Source: a bacterium BMS3Bbin13
Lineage (GTDB): Bacteria > Pseudomonadota > Gammaproteobacteria > 21-64-14
Length of the DNA stretch: 33,941 nt
Reading direction: 5' to 3'
Assembly (NCBI GenBank): GCA_002897735.1
Contig: BDTW01000054.1
Span: forward strand, 1 to 33,941
The notes under the pieces are model-generated. The model was not told the DNA's origin, ran no database searches, and saw only the letters and a program-made list of their open reading frames with translations. The position numbers and the translations under genes were made by a program. Positions 22,572 through 31,737 of this stretch are shown one piece after another (position 1 is the first letter of the stretch; each line of letters opens with the position of its first letter).

Positions 22572-23842
22572 TGACCGAATACCTCCCGAACCTTGCGGAT
22601 CCCCGCCATGAGCACATCCACCTCCTCCCGGGTGTTGTAGACGGCGAACGATGCGCGCGCCGTCGCGGGCAGACAGTAGTGCTCCATCACCGGCATCGCG
22701 CAATGGTGGCCGACACGCACCGCCAGCCCCTGGCGGTCGAGGATCGTGCCGATATCGTGCGGGTGGATCCTCTCCAGCACGAAGGACAGGATGCTGGCCT
22801 TCGCGCGCGCGCACCCCACGACGCGCATGCCCGGCACTTCTTCGGCGGCGGCGAGCGCATATTCCAGGACCGAATGCTCGTGGGCGGCGATCGCGTCGAG
22901 GCCGATCGCCTGGACATAATCGATGGCCGCGCCCAGGCCGATGGCGCCGGCGATGTTGGGGGTGCCGGCCTCGAACTTGGCGGGGATATCGCTGTAGGTG
23001 CTGCGCTTGAAGCTGACTTGGCGGATCATCTCGCCGCCGCCCTGGTAGGGGGGCATGTCCTCCAGCCACTTCTCCTTGCCGTAGAGGACGCCGATGCCGG
23101 TCGGCCCGTAGAGCTTGTGCCCGGAGAAGGCATAGAAGTCGCAATCCAGATCCTGCACGTCGACCCGGATATGCGGCGCCGCCTGCGCCCCGTCCAGCAG
23201 CACCGGAACGCCCTGCGCATGGGCCAGCCCGATGATGCGGCGGACCGGGTTGATGGTCCCCAGGGCGTTGGACAGATGCGCGACCGCGACCAGCCGCGTT
23301 CGCGGCCCCAGGAGGCGCTCGAACTCCTCCATGACGAGTTCGCCGCTGTCGGTGATGGGCACCACTTTCAGTACCGCGCCGGTCTGCTCGGCCAGCAGTT
23401 GCCAGGGGACGATGTTGGAGTGGTGTTCCATCTCCGTGAGCAGGATCTCCCCGCCTTCCCGGACCCGCATGCGCCCGAAGGTGGCCGCCACCAGATTGAT
23501 GGCCTCGGTGGCGCCGCGCACGAACACCAGTTCGCGTACCGAGCGCGCGTTGAGAAACGCGCGCACCTTCTCGCGGACGCCTTCGTACTCCTCGGTGGCG
23601 CGCTGGCTCAGGGCGTGCACCCCGCGGTGTACGTTGGAGTTGTCGTGCTCGTAGTAGCGCGTCACGGCGTCGATCACCGCGCGCGGCTTCTGCGTGGTGG
23701 CGGCGTTGTCCAGGTACACCAGCGGCTTCCCGTAGACCTGCTGGTCCAGTATCGGAAAGTCCGCGCGAATGCGCGCCACGTCCAGGGCCGGCACGGCCTC
23801 ACCCCGGAGTCGCCGCTCGACCGGCTTCTTGACACCGCTCAT
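22568..23842 (-). CDS. sufS: SufS, type II cysteine desulfurase
   Basis: A 424-residue PLP enzyme that removes sulfur from cysteine as an enzyme-bound persulfide. The PLP lysine is Lys243 (FSGHKLYGPTG). The catalytic cysteine is Cys381 in RVGHHCAMP, the type II signature. LDNAATTQKP, GATEAINLVA and EMEHHSNIVPW are also typical. ATG 23842 has GGAG five bases upstream and overlaps the sufD stop as ATGA. The frame open to 24055 overlaps sufD and is not used. Together with SufU it forms the sulfur donor pair. Confidence 0.95.
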   Translation of the reverse strand: MSGVKKPVERRLRGEAVPALDVARIRADFPILDQQVYGKPLVYLDNAATTQKPRAVIDAVTRYYEHDNSNVHRGVHALSQRATEEYEGVREKVRAFLNARSVRELVFVRGATEAINLVAATFGRMRVREGGEILLTEMEHHSNIVPWQLLAEQTGAVLKVVPITDSGELVMEEFERLLGPRTRLVAVAHLSNALGTINPVRRIIGLAHAQGVPVLLDGAQAAPHIRVDVQDLDCDFYAFSGHKLYGPTGIGVLYGKEKWLEDMPPYQGGGEMIRQVSFKRSTYSDIPAKFEAGTPNIAGAIGLGAAIDYVQAIGLDAIAAHEHSVLEYALAAAEEVPGMRVVGCARAKASILSFVLERIHPHDIGTILDRQGLAVRVGHHCAMPVMEHYCLPATARASFAVYNTREEVDVLMAGIRKVREVFGQ

Positions 23843-25182
23843 ATCAGCTCCTCGACCTTGCGCCCGTGCAACAGGCGTGCGGTCAGGGTCCGTTCCAGGT
23901 ACGCCCGCACCGGCTCCAGGGGCAGGCGGTCGAGCACGTCGTTGGCGAAGGCGTAGATCAGCAGGCTGCGCGCGGCGTCCTCGTCGATCGCACGCGACTT
24001 CAGATAGTAGAGGGCGTCGGGGTCGAGTCGGCCGACGGTGGCGCCGTGCGCGCACTTCACATCATCGGCGTAGATCTCGAGCTGCGGGCGAATATCGGCC
24101 TCGGCGTTCTCCGAGAGCAGCAGGTTGTGATTGGCCTGCAGCGCGTCGGTGTACCGCGCGCCCGGATGGACGATGACCTTTCCGCTGAAGACCGAACGGG
24201 AATGGCCTTCGAGCACGCCCTTGTAGTACTCCCGGCTGGTACCCTCCGGGGCCAGGTGGTCGATCACGGTATGGTTGTCCACGTGCTGACGGGCGCCCAG
24301 CAGATACAGTCCGTTCAACACGCACTCGCTGCCCGCGCCGTCGAGCCGCACCCGGATTTCATTGCGCACCAGACGGCCGCCGGCGTCGATCACGTGCGAC
24401 CGATAGCGCGCGCGCGCAGGCAGGTACACCCCGGTGTCCGCGATATGGAAGGCCTTGTCGCCCTCCTGCTGCAACTTGTAGTGCTCGACCCGCGCACCCT
24501 CGCCCAGGAGCACCTCGGTCTGGACGTTGGTGAGACAGGCCGCCTCGTGCAGACCGGCGTAGGTCTCGATGAGGACCGCGCGACTGCCCGCCCCGGCAAC
24601 CACCAGGTTGCGGGGGTGGACCACGGTCCCGTCCCCGGCGCCGGTGGAGAGGTGCAGCACGTGCACGGGGCGATCGAGCACCGCACCGGGCGGCAGGTGA
24701 AGATGGACGCCGTCGGTCAGAAAGGCGGTATTGAGCGCCGCGAAGCCGTTGTCCTCGTCGCCCGCGTAACGTCCGAGCCGGTCCTCGACCGAATCCGGCG
24801 CCTCCTCCAGGGTCCGTGCCAGACCGCCCGCGACCACGCCGGGCGGCAGCGCGCCCACGTCGGACAGATCCGGGGCGAGGCGCCCGTCCAGGAACACCAA
24901 CCGATGGCAGTCCAACCCCTTGATCCGGAACGGCTCGAGGGCCTCCGGCGCGGGCACGGGCGCCGCGGCCGGTGCAGGCGCGAACGCCCGCCGCGCGATG
25001 ACGCCCGGGTCGGTGTACTTCCATGCCTCGTCCCGGGTCGTCGGGAATCCGCGTTCGGCGAACCGCGCCAGGGCCGCCTCACGACGGCGCCGGACCCACG
25101 GCGTACGAGCGCCGGGCAGATCCCCGCACAGGCGCTCGAAATCGACGCGATAGTGTTCCCCGGGTTCCATCACGGCACTCAT
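23839..25182 (-). CDS. sufD: SufD, scaffold subunit
   Basis: A 447-residue subunit of the SufBCD Fe-S scaffold. The N-terminal region has the FPTTRDEAWKYTD pattern shared by SufD proteins. The core beta-helix carries RNLVVAGAGSRAVLIETYAG and the C-terminal AHGATVGRLDPDALYYLKSRAIDEDAARSLLIYAFANDVLDRL, including the conserved His of CAHGATVG. It starts six bases after the sufC stop. ATG 25182 and ATG 25170 (MEPGEHYRVDF) are both possible. Confidence 0.93.
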   Translation of the reverse strand: MSAVMEPGEHYRVDFERLCGDLPGARTPWVRRRREAALARFAERGFPTTRDEAWKYTDPGVIARRAFAPAPAAAPVPAPEALEPFRIKGLDCHRLVFLDGRLAPDLSDVGALPPGVVAGGLARTLEEAPDSVEDRLGRYAGDEDNGFAALNTAFLTDGVHLHLPPGAVLDRPVHVLHLSTGAGDGTVVHPRNLVVAGAGSRAVLIETYAGLHEAACLTNVQTEVLLGEGARVEHYKLQQEGDKAFHIADTGVYLPARARYRSHVIDAGGRLVRNEIRVRLDGAGSECVLNGLYLLGARQHVDNHTVIDHLAPEGTSREYYKGVLEGHSRSVFSGKVIVHPGARYTDALQANHNLLLSENAEADIRPQLEIYADDVKCAHGATVGRLDPDALYYLKSRAIDEDAARSLLIYAFANDVLDRLPLEPVRAYLERTLTARLLHGRKVEELI

Positions 25183-25187
25183 CGGAT

Positions 25188-25946
25188 TCAGGCCCCCTCC
25201 CGCAGCTCTTCCTCGATCCAGCCGTAACCGCGGCTCTCCAGCTCCAGCGCCAATCCGCGATCGCCGGACTTGACGATCCGCCCGCCCGCGAGCACGTGCA
25301 CATAGTCCGGGACGATGTAATCGAGCAGGCGCTGATAGTGCGTGACCAGCATCAGCGAGCGTTCCGGACCGCGCAGGGCGTTGACTCCGTTGGCGACCAC
25401 CCGCAGGGCGTCGATGTCGAGCCCCGAATCGGTTTCGTCGAGGATCCCGAGCTTCGGCTGTAGCACGGCCATCTGAAGGATCTCGTTGCGCTTCTTTTCA
25501 CCGCCGGAGAATCCCTCGTTTACGGGCCGATAGAGAAACTGCTCGTCCATCTCGACCAGATTCATCCGATCCTTGACGAGCTTGAGGAAATCCATCGCGT
25601 CGAGTTCGCCCTCGCCGCGGTGTTTGCGCACCGCGTTCAACGCGGCCTTGAGCAGATAGATGTTGCTCACCCCGGGGATCTCGACCGGGTACTGGAACGC
25701 CAGGAACACCCCTTCGCGGGCGCGCTCCTCGGTGGGCATCTCCAACAGGTTGCGGCCCTCATAGATCACCTCCCCGCCGGTGATCTCATAACCGTCGCGT
25801 CCGGCCAGGATGTGCGCGAGCGTGCTCTTGCCGGAGCCGTTCGGCCCCATGATCGCGTGTACCTCCCCCTTGCCGATCTCCAGGCTCAAGCCGCGCAGGA
25901 TCGGCTTGCCGTCGATGCCCGCTTCCAGGTTTCGGATACTCAACAT
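25188..25946 (-). CDS. sufC: SufC, scaffold ATPase
   Basis: A 252-residue ABC-type ATPase that drives conformational change in SufBCD. Walker A is GPNGSGKS (34-41), the signature is SGGEKKR (147-153), and Walker B is LGILDETDSGLD (from 167). FQYPVEIPGV is the SufC-type Q-loop region, and GPERSLMLVTHYQRLLDYI contains the switch histidine. It has no membrane partner and acts in the cytoplasm. It lies 34 bases after sufB. Confidence 0.96.
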   Translation of the reverse strand: MLSIRNLEAGIDGKPILRGLSLEIGKGEVHAIMGPNGSGKSTLAHILAGRDGYEITGGEVIYEGRNLLEMPTEERAREGVFLAFQYPVEIPGVSNIYLLKAALNAVRKHRGEGELDAMDFLKLVKDRMNLVEMDEQFLYRPVNEGFSGGEKKRNEILQMAVLQPKLGILDETDSGLDIDALRVVANGVNALRGPERSLMLVTHYQRLLDYIVPDYVHVLAGGRIVKSGDRGLALELESRGYGWIEEELREGA

Positions 25947-25980
25947 AAGGTCGTTCCTCTCCTTTCCGAATCGGGGCGCG

Positions 25981-27429
<1,449 letters not shown>

Positions 27430-27503
27430 GACCGTCCACTTTCGCCTGAGATGTCGTGGGTCCCGCCCGCCGGGCCCCGTTGCGATTCGACAGCGGTTCG
27501 CCG

Positions 27504-27980
27504 TCAGGCCACGGTCTTTCCGGCGTCCACCCCGGCATGCAGAGACCGCGGCTCCTGCCGCCCGGCGACCTCCTGGACCGCCGGGCGGCGCACCAGCCGC
27601 TCCAGCGTGATCGAATCGAGGAACTCGTAGAGCTGGCGGCTCAGATCCGTCCACAGGTCGTGGGTGAGGCAGCGCTCGCCGTCCTGACAGTCCCCACGCC
27701 CCGCACAGCGTGTGACGTCCACGTTCTCGTCCACGGCGGTGATGATATCGGCCACCGAGATCTCGGTGGCCGGGCGCGCCAGCCGATAGCCGCCCCCGGG
27801 TCCGCGCACCCCCTCCACCAGACCGCACCGGCGCAGCCGCGCGAAGAGCTGTTCGAGGTAGGACAGGGACAGGCCCTGGCCGTTGGCGATCTCGGTCAGC
27901 GGCACCGGCCTCGCATGAGTGTGCAGTGCCAGATCCAGCATCGCCGTGACCGCGTAGCGTCCCTTGGTCGAGAGTTTCAT
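27504..27980 (-). CDS. iscR: IscR, Rrf2-family Fe-S cluster-sensing repressor
   Basis: A 158-residue DNA-binding regulator at the head of the suf operon. From ATG 27980 the start [19 protein letters not shown] matches E. coli IscR, and the three cysteines and histidine that hold the [2Fe-2S] cluster fall at Cys92, Cys98, Cys104 and His107, the same numbers as in E. coli. Glu43 in the recognition helix, which limits apo-protein binding in E. coli, is also kept. This implies true IscR behaviour rather than the cysteine-poor Suf regulator of Xanthomonas. A GTG at 27992 would add four residues. The promoter region carries a long dyad that is a candidate binding site. Confidence 0.93.
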   Translation of the reverse strand: MKLSTKGRYAVTAMLDLALHTHARPVPLTEIANGQGLSLSYLEQLFARLRRCGLVEGVRGPGGGYRLARPATEISVADIITAVDENVDVTRCAGRGDCQDGERCLTHDLWTDLSRQLYEFLDSITLERLVRRPAVQEVAGRQEPRSLHAGVDAGKTVA

Positions 27981-28025
27981 ATTGCCCACCACCCGTTGAA
28001 ATTCGGTCGAACCCGCCCCGCGGCG

Positions 28026-28056
28026 CTAAATCCCGAGTAATCAGCTAGGGATTTAG
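28026..28056. promoter_or_regulatory. Candidate IscR operator dyad
   Basis: CTAAATCCC (28026-28034) and GGGATTTAG (28048-28056) are exact inverted repeats, centres 22 bases apart, with an additional symmetric AG/CT pair inside. The dyad overlaps the end of the -10 box and the predicted start site, a repressor position. Its A/T-rich arms ending in CC and GG resemble the E. coli IscR type 2 pattern, but the space between arms is wider than I recall for that site. Confidence 0.55.
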
Positions 28057-28083
28057 TATGCGATGTCCGAGTGAATCCGTCAA
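28055..28083 (-). promoter_or_regulatory. Sigma-70 promoter of the iscR-suf operon
   Basis: Read on the minus strand, TTGACG (28083-28078) is separated by exactly 17 bases from CATACT (28060-28055). These match consensus 5/6 and 4/6. Predicted transcription starts near 28048, about 68 bases before iscR. Confidence 0.65.
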
Positions 28084-28172
28084 CATTAAACGGCGCAACT
28101 ACAAATTCGCGGAGGACGTTCGGAATGGCGCCGCAGCGAACGGCGCTTTTGAGGTCGCGGTGCAAACCCACT

Positions 28173-28200
28173 ACCCTTAAAAAAGGGTCGGTCGCGACCC
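28173..28200. repeat. Overlapping short hairpins upstream of ykgJ-type gene
   Basis: ACCCTT-AAAA-AAGGGT (28173-28188) and GGGTCG-GTCG-CGACCC (28185-28200) share bases, so only one can form at a time. They lie in the 242-base divergent space between the suf promoter and the YkgJ-type gene. I see no clear promoter for the latter. Confidence 0.45.
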
Positions 28201-28325
28201 GGCGTCCACGAAGCGACCGCCGCGTGGCCGCCACGGCCTCCGTGCCCCATAACCACATTATCGTAATCGGGATTTCGCTTACACACAAGGACCGGACCCC
28301 GGGCAAACCACGGCGGGCAACGAAG

Positions 28326-28745
28326 ATGTTCTACCAGCAGGAGGATCTGCACTTCGAATGCACCCGATGCGGGCGCTGCTGCACCGCGGGCGGGGATTAT
28401 TACGTCTTTCTCGGCCCCGGGGAGGCCGAGACGATCCGCCGCCACCTGGGGCTGTCGCGGTCCTGGTTCCGGCGCCGCTACCTCACCTGGGACAGCGCCG
28501 GCGAGCGGGTACTCACCTCCCGGGCGGACGAATCCTGCGTGCTCCTCGACGAGCAGGGCCGCTGCCGGGTCTATCCGGCACGCCCCGTACAGTGCCGGAC
28601 CTACCCCTTCTGGCCGGAACTGGTCGCACGCAAGACCACCTGGCAGAAGGAGCGACGGCGTTGCGAGGGGATCGACCGGGGACCCGCAGTCCCGCGCGAG
28701 CGCATCGAAGCGGCCCTGTCGGCGCTAAAAGTCTCCGACGAATAA
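28326..28745 (+). CDS. YkgJ-type CxxCxxCC cysteine-cluster protein
   Basis: A 139-residue protein of the YkgJ family (zinc- or iron-chelating domain). The cluster FECTRCGRCCTAGG at residues ~9-22 gives the CxxCxxCC motif, and the second half has CRVYPARPVQCRTYPFWPEL with the remaining cysteines (pattern C-RVYxxRPxQCRTYPFW), as in family members. It probably binds metal; the function is unproven. ATG 28326 has only a weak ribosome site, but the family starts here and upstream sequence is unlike protein. It diverges from the suf operon, a suggestive but unproven link to iron. Confidence 0.85.
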   Translation: MFYQQEDLHFECTRCGRCCTAGGDYYVFLGPGEAETIRRHLGLSRSWFRRRYLTWDSAGERVLTSRADESCVLLDEQGRCRVYPARPVQCRTYPFWPELVARKTTWQKERRRCEGIDRGPAVPRERIEAALSALKVSDE

Positions 28746-28796
28746 CCGATAACCTCCCATAGACCCTGGCATCACTGCCCACGACGGGGGGATCCC

Positions 28797-30056
28797 ATGA
28801 CCTGCGAGATTGATGACGCCGGCACGGCCGCACGAATCCTGGTGGTCGATGACTCGCGGGTGATGCGCGCCGCGTTCGCCAAGATCCTGGGCGGAGAGTT
28901 CGACCTGGCGAACGCCGCCGACGGGGAGCAGGGCTGGGAAGCCCTGGCGGGGGACCCCGACATTCGGGTGGTGATCACCGACGCGGACATGCCGCGCCTC
29001 GACGGCTACGGGCTGATCGCGCGCATCCGCGGTTCCGCCGATCCGCGCCTGCGGGCCCTGCCGGTGATCATGGTCACCGGCGCGGACGACGCGGCGACGC
29101 GCGAGCGGGCCCTGGCGGCGGGCACGACGGACTTCGTCACAAAGCCCCTCGACCCCCTCCAACTGCGCGCCCGGATCCGCACCCACGCGCGTCTGGACCG
29201 CACACAACGCGAGTTGGCCGCCACCGCCGAGGCCCTCGAGGCCCAAAGCGCGGTCGACCCGATCACCGGGCTGAGCAATCGCCGGCATCTGCTCGAACAC
29301 GGGGCGCAGGAACTCTCCTTCGCGCGCCGCCACTACAGGCCCCTGGCGCTGATCGTGTTCGCCGTCGACGGGTTCCGGGCGCTACGAGAGCGCCACGGCG
29401 CGGCCGCCTCGCGCGCCCTCCTGGAATGGACCGCGGGGATTCTGCGCGGGCGCATGCGCACCGAAGACACCGTGGCACGCATCGCCGAGGACGAGTTCGC
29501 CGTGCTGGCTCCGGCCACCAACCGGCTCCAGGCCGCGGTGCTGTGCAAGCGCCTGCAGATCGCCTTCCGCGACCCGCCGTTCCGCGGGCCGGAGGGTCCG
29601 ATGCCGGTCACCGTCAGCCTGGCGCTCGTGAACCCGGGGCGCGAGCACACCGAGTCGTTCGAACTGCACCTCGAGTGGGCCTGCAGACAGGTAGCCGCGG
29701 CGCGCGCCGCGGGCGGCGACCGCCTGCTGCTCGGCGACCGCCCGGCACCCGCGCCGGCACTCACGCCGGTACCTACGTCGACACCCGCGCCGATACCCAC
29801 GCCGATACCCACACAAACACCCACGCCGCTGGCACTTACGCCGCCGCCCCCGACGTTGGACGCCGCGCTCGACCTTCTGGCCCACGGTCAGGGCGCGCGC
29901 CTCGACCCGCACCTGCCCACCCTGCTGGCGCGGTTGCTGCCGCTGCTCGAGTACGCCGACCGGCACATGGGGCCGGGGCCGGCCCTGGGCGGGATACTGC
30001 CGGCGTTGCGGGCACGCCTCGACGGCCGCGGGATCCATGGGGACAGACTCGATTGA
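28797..30056 (+). CDS. Response regulator with degenerate GGDEF domain
   Basis: A 419-residue cytoplasmic signalling protein. The receiver domain (about 12-130) has the full acidic pocket Asp18/Asp19, phospho-acceptor Asp62 (VITDADMP), Thr94 (MVTG) and Lys116 (TKPLD). A GGDEF-like domain follows (about 150-315; DPITGLSNRRHL is typical), but the active-site motif reads AEDEF (230-234): both glycines are lost, so diguanylate cyclase activity is unlikely. A proline/threonine repeat linker (about 318-348) leads to a leucine-rich C-terminal helix region of about 70 residues that I do not recognise. ATG 28797 follows GGGGGG-ATCCC. It starts 51 bases after the YkgJ-type gene. Confidence 0.85.
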   Translation: MTCEIDDAGTAARILVVDDSRVMRAAFAKILGGEFDLANAADGEQGWEALAGDPDIRVVITDADMPRLDGYGLIARIRGSADPRLRALPVIMVTGADDAATRERALAAGTTDFVTKPLDPLQLRARIRTHARLDRTQRELAATAEALEAQSAVDPITGLSNRRHLLEHGAQELSFARRHYRPLALIVFAVDGFRALRERHGAAASRALLEWTAGILRGRMRTEDTVARIAEDEFAVLAPATNRLQAAVLCKRLQIAFRDPPFRGPEGPMPVTVSLALVNPGREHTESFELHLEWACRQVAAARAAGGDRLLLGDRPAPAPALTPVPTSTPAPIPTPIPTQTPTPLALTPPPPTLDAALDLLAHGQGARLDPHLPTLLARLLPLLEYADRHMGPGPALGGILPALRARLDGRGIHGDRLD

Positions 30057-30083
30057 TTATTGGACTTCTCAGATATTCATCCG

Positions 30084-30182
30084 CTGCGCGCCATGGAGAG
30101 CGGAGCGAGGCGCGTAATCCCCGGTAGGCGCAGAGTGCAGGCGTATCGGCGAAGCCGCGAAGGCGACCGGCGGGCGCATCCG
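30084..30182 (-). repeat. Dispersed repeat, copy B
   Basis: This is the reverse-complement copy of 12474-12600. Read on the minus strand it runs from CGGATGCGC to CCATGGCGCG, with the shared CGCGGCTTCG and CGCCTACCGGGGA blocks. It fills most of the gap between the convergent GGDEF-like and Nudix genes. Confidence 0.75.
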
Positions 30183-30212
30183 GTGCATCCCTTTCCTATT
30201 CCCCCTCGCCGC

Positions 30213-30731
30213 TCACCGGCCGTGCCGTGCGCCCGCGCGCAGCAACGCGACCACCGTCTTGGCATCGGTGATGTGCCCGTCGCGCGCCCACTCGAGTGCC
30301 TGCGCGAAGACCATCGGATGGACCTCGATCAACTCGTGGGCCTCGGTGCATGGAGCATCGAACGCGAGTCCGTGCGCCAGGAACAGGTGGATGACCTCGT
30401 CACAAAACCCCGGCGTAGTGAGGATCGAGCCCAGCGAGATCCAGTGCGCGGCCCGGATCCCCGCCTCCTCGGCCAGCTCGCGCCGCGCCGTATCCTCGGG
30501 CGCCTCGCCCGGCTCGATCTTGCCGGCCGGCGCCTCCCACAGCCAACCACCGGCCGCATGCCGGTACTGGCGCAGCAGATACACACGATCCCCGTCGTCC
30601 ACGGCGAGCACCGCCGCACCGCCCGGATGGCGGACGACCTCGAGCGGAAAGCTCCGCCCGTCGGGCAAGTGAACGGTCTCGATCCCGAGGTCCACCACCC
30701 GCCCCCGGTACACCGGCGTGCGATCCGCCAC
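30213..30731 (-). CDS. Nudix hydrolase, ADP-ribose pyrophosphatase type
   Basis: A 172-residue Nudix enzyme. The Nudix box is complete from Gly70 to Ile92 (GKIEPGE-APEDTA-RRELAEEAGI: G-x5-E-x7-RELxEExG-I), giving the metal-binding glutamates. The preceding VRHPGGAAVLAVDDGDRVYLLRQYRHAAGGWLWEAPAG is typical of the ADP-ribose pyrophosphatase (NudF-like) branch, which splits ADP-ribose and related nucleoside diphosphates. The exact substrate is inferred. It is divergent from mazG, 145 bases away; both remove unwanted nucleotides. Confidence 0.9.
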   Translation of the reverse strand: MADRTPVYRGRVVDLGIETVHLPDGRSFPLEVVRHPGGAAVLAVDDGDRVYLLRQYRHAAGGWLWEAPAGKIEPGEAPEDTARRELAEEAGIRAAHWISLGSILTTPGFCDEVIHLFLAHGLAFDAPCTEAHELIEVHPMVFAQALEWARDGHITDAKTVVALLRAGARHGR

Positions 30732-30829
30732 TGCGTCTCCTCCGCCCCGCGAAAACGGTCCCGGCAGATCAGCGACGCGTTGCCGGGATGGTCAAGGCGG
30801 CGTTCCGACCGCCCATGCGGGTGCAACAG

Positions 30830-30846
30830 CGCGCTATGATAGCGCG
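30830..30846. promoter_or_regulatory. Palindrome over a -10-like box before mazG
   Basis: CGCGCTAT-G-ATAGCGCG has perfect 8-base arms. It includes TATGAT (30835-30840), a 5/6 match to the -10 consensus, about 37 bases before the mazG start. The -35 is weak. A protein bound at this palindrome would block the promoter, so an operator is possible. Confidence 0.45.
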
Positions 30847-30876
30847 GTACGTAGAGTCGCGGCGAAGCCCAAGACC

Positions 30877-31725
30877 ATGATCCAAACCCCGGACCCGGAG
30901 CCCATAGCGCGCCTGCTGGCGATCATGGCGCGCCTGCGCGACCCCGAGCACGGCGGTCCGTGGGACCGTCGGCAGACCTTCGCGACCATCGCGCCCTATA
31001 CCATCGAAGAGGCCCACGAGGTCGCGGACGCCATCGAGCGCGGCGATCTCGAAGCGTTGCGCGGGGAACTGGGCGATCTGCTCTTCCAGGTGCTCTACCA
31101 CGCGCGCATCGCCGAGGAGGCGGGGGCGTTCGACTTTTACGACGTGGTACGCGCGATCACCGACAAGCTGATACACCGGCACCCGCAGGTGCTCGGCGGG
31201 AGCCCGCGGGGACGTGCCGCCCCCGGGCCCGGGGCATGGGAGGGGCACAAGATCCGCGAGCGGCGCGCGCGCGACGCCGGGCCGGATGCCGATCCCAGCC
31301 TGCTCGCCGACATCGGCCGTGCGCTGCCGGCGCTGATGCGCGCCCTCAAGCTTCAGAAACGCACCGCCCGGGTGGGCCTCGACTGGCCCGGCGTGGAACC
31401 GGTGCTGGAGAAGCTCGAGGAGGAGGTCGGGGAGCTGCGCGCGGCGCTCGATCCGAACGAGGCCCCGGAACGGGTCGCGGAGGAACTCGGCGACGTGCTG
31501 TTTACGTGCGTGAACCTGGCCCGCCATGCCGGCGTGGACCCGGAGGCCGCGCTACGCGGCGCCAATACGCGCTTCGAACGTCGCTTCCGCTACATCGAGT
31601 CGCGGCTGCGGGAACAGGGCCGGGTTCCGGAGCAAGCGCCGCCGGAGGAACTCGACGCGCTGTGGCGGGAGGCAAAAGCAGAGGAGACCGGGGCGACGAC
31701 TACGGGGGAACCCGGGGACCGGTGA
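30877..31725 (+). CDS. mazG: MazG nucleoside triphosphate pyrophosphohydrolase
   Basis: A 282-residue enzyme that hydrolyses NTPs and dNTPs to monophosphate and pyrophosphate. Two MazG domains are visible. The first has YTIEEAHEVADAIE and GELGDLLFQVLYHARIAEE (metal ligands Glu44/45, Glu48, Glu64 and Asp67). The second has EKLEEEVGELRAAL and EELGDVLFTCVNLARH. GGPWDRRQTFATIAPYT is the family N-terminal motif. ATG 30877 was chosen by the family start, although the frame is open from 30718. The C-terminus extends about 30 residues beyond the usual end as an acidic tail. It converges on the RibD-C gene with five bases between. Confidence 0.93.
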   Translation: MIQTPDPEPIARLLAIMARLRDPEHGGPWDRRQTFATIAPYTIEEAHEVADAIERGDLEALRGELGDLLFQVLYHARIAEEAGAFDFYDVVRAITDKLIHRHPQVLGGSPRGRAAPGPGAWEGHKIRERRARDAGPDADPSLLADIGRALPALMRALKLQKRTARVGLDWPGVEPVLEKLEEEVGELRAALDPNEAPERVAEELGDVLFTCVNLARHAGVDPEAALRGANTRFERRFRYIESRLREQGRVPEQAPPEELDALWREAKAEETGATTTGEPGDR

Positions 31726-31737
31726 CCCGGTCACCGG
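31719..31737. terminator. Perfect palindrome over both stop codons of mazG and the RibD-C gene
   Basis: CCGGTGACC-C-GGTCACCGG has 9-base perfect arms. The left arm contains the mazG stop (31723-31725) and the right arm the stop of the minus-strand gene (31731-31733). No T-tract is present. Confidence 0.5.
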
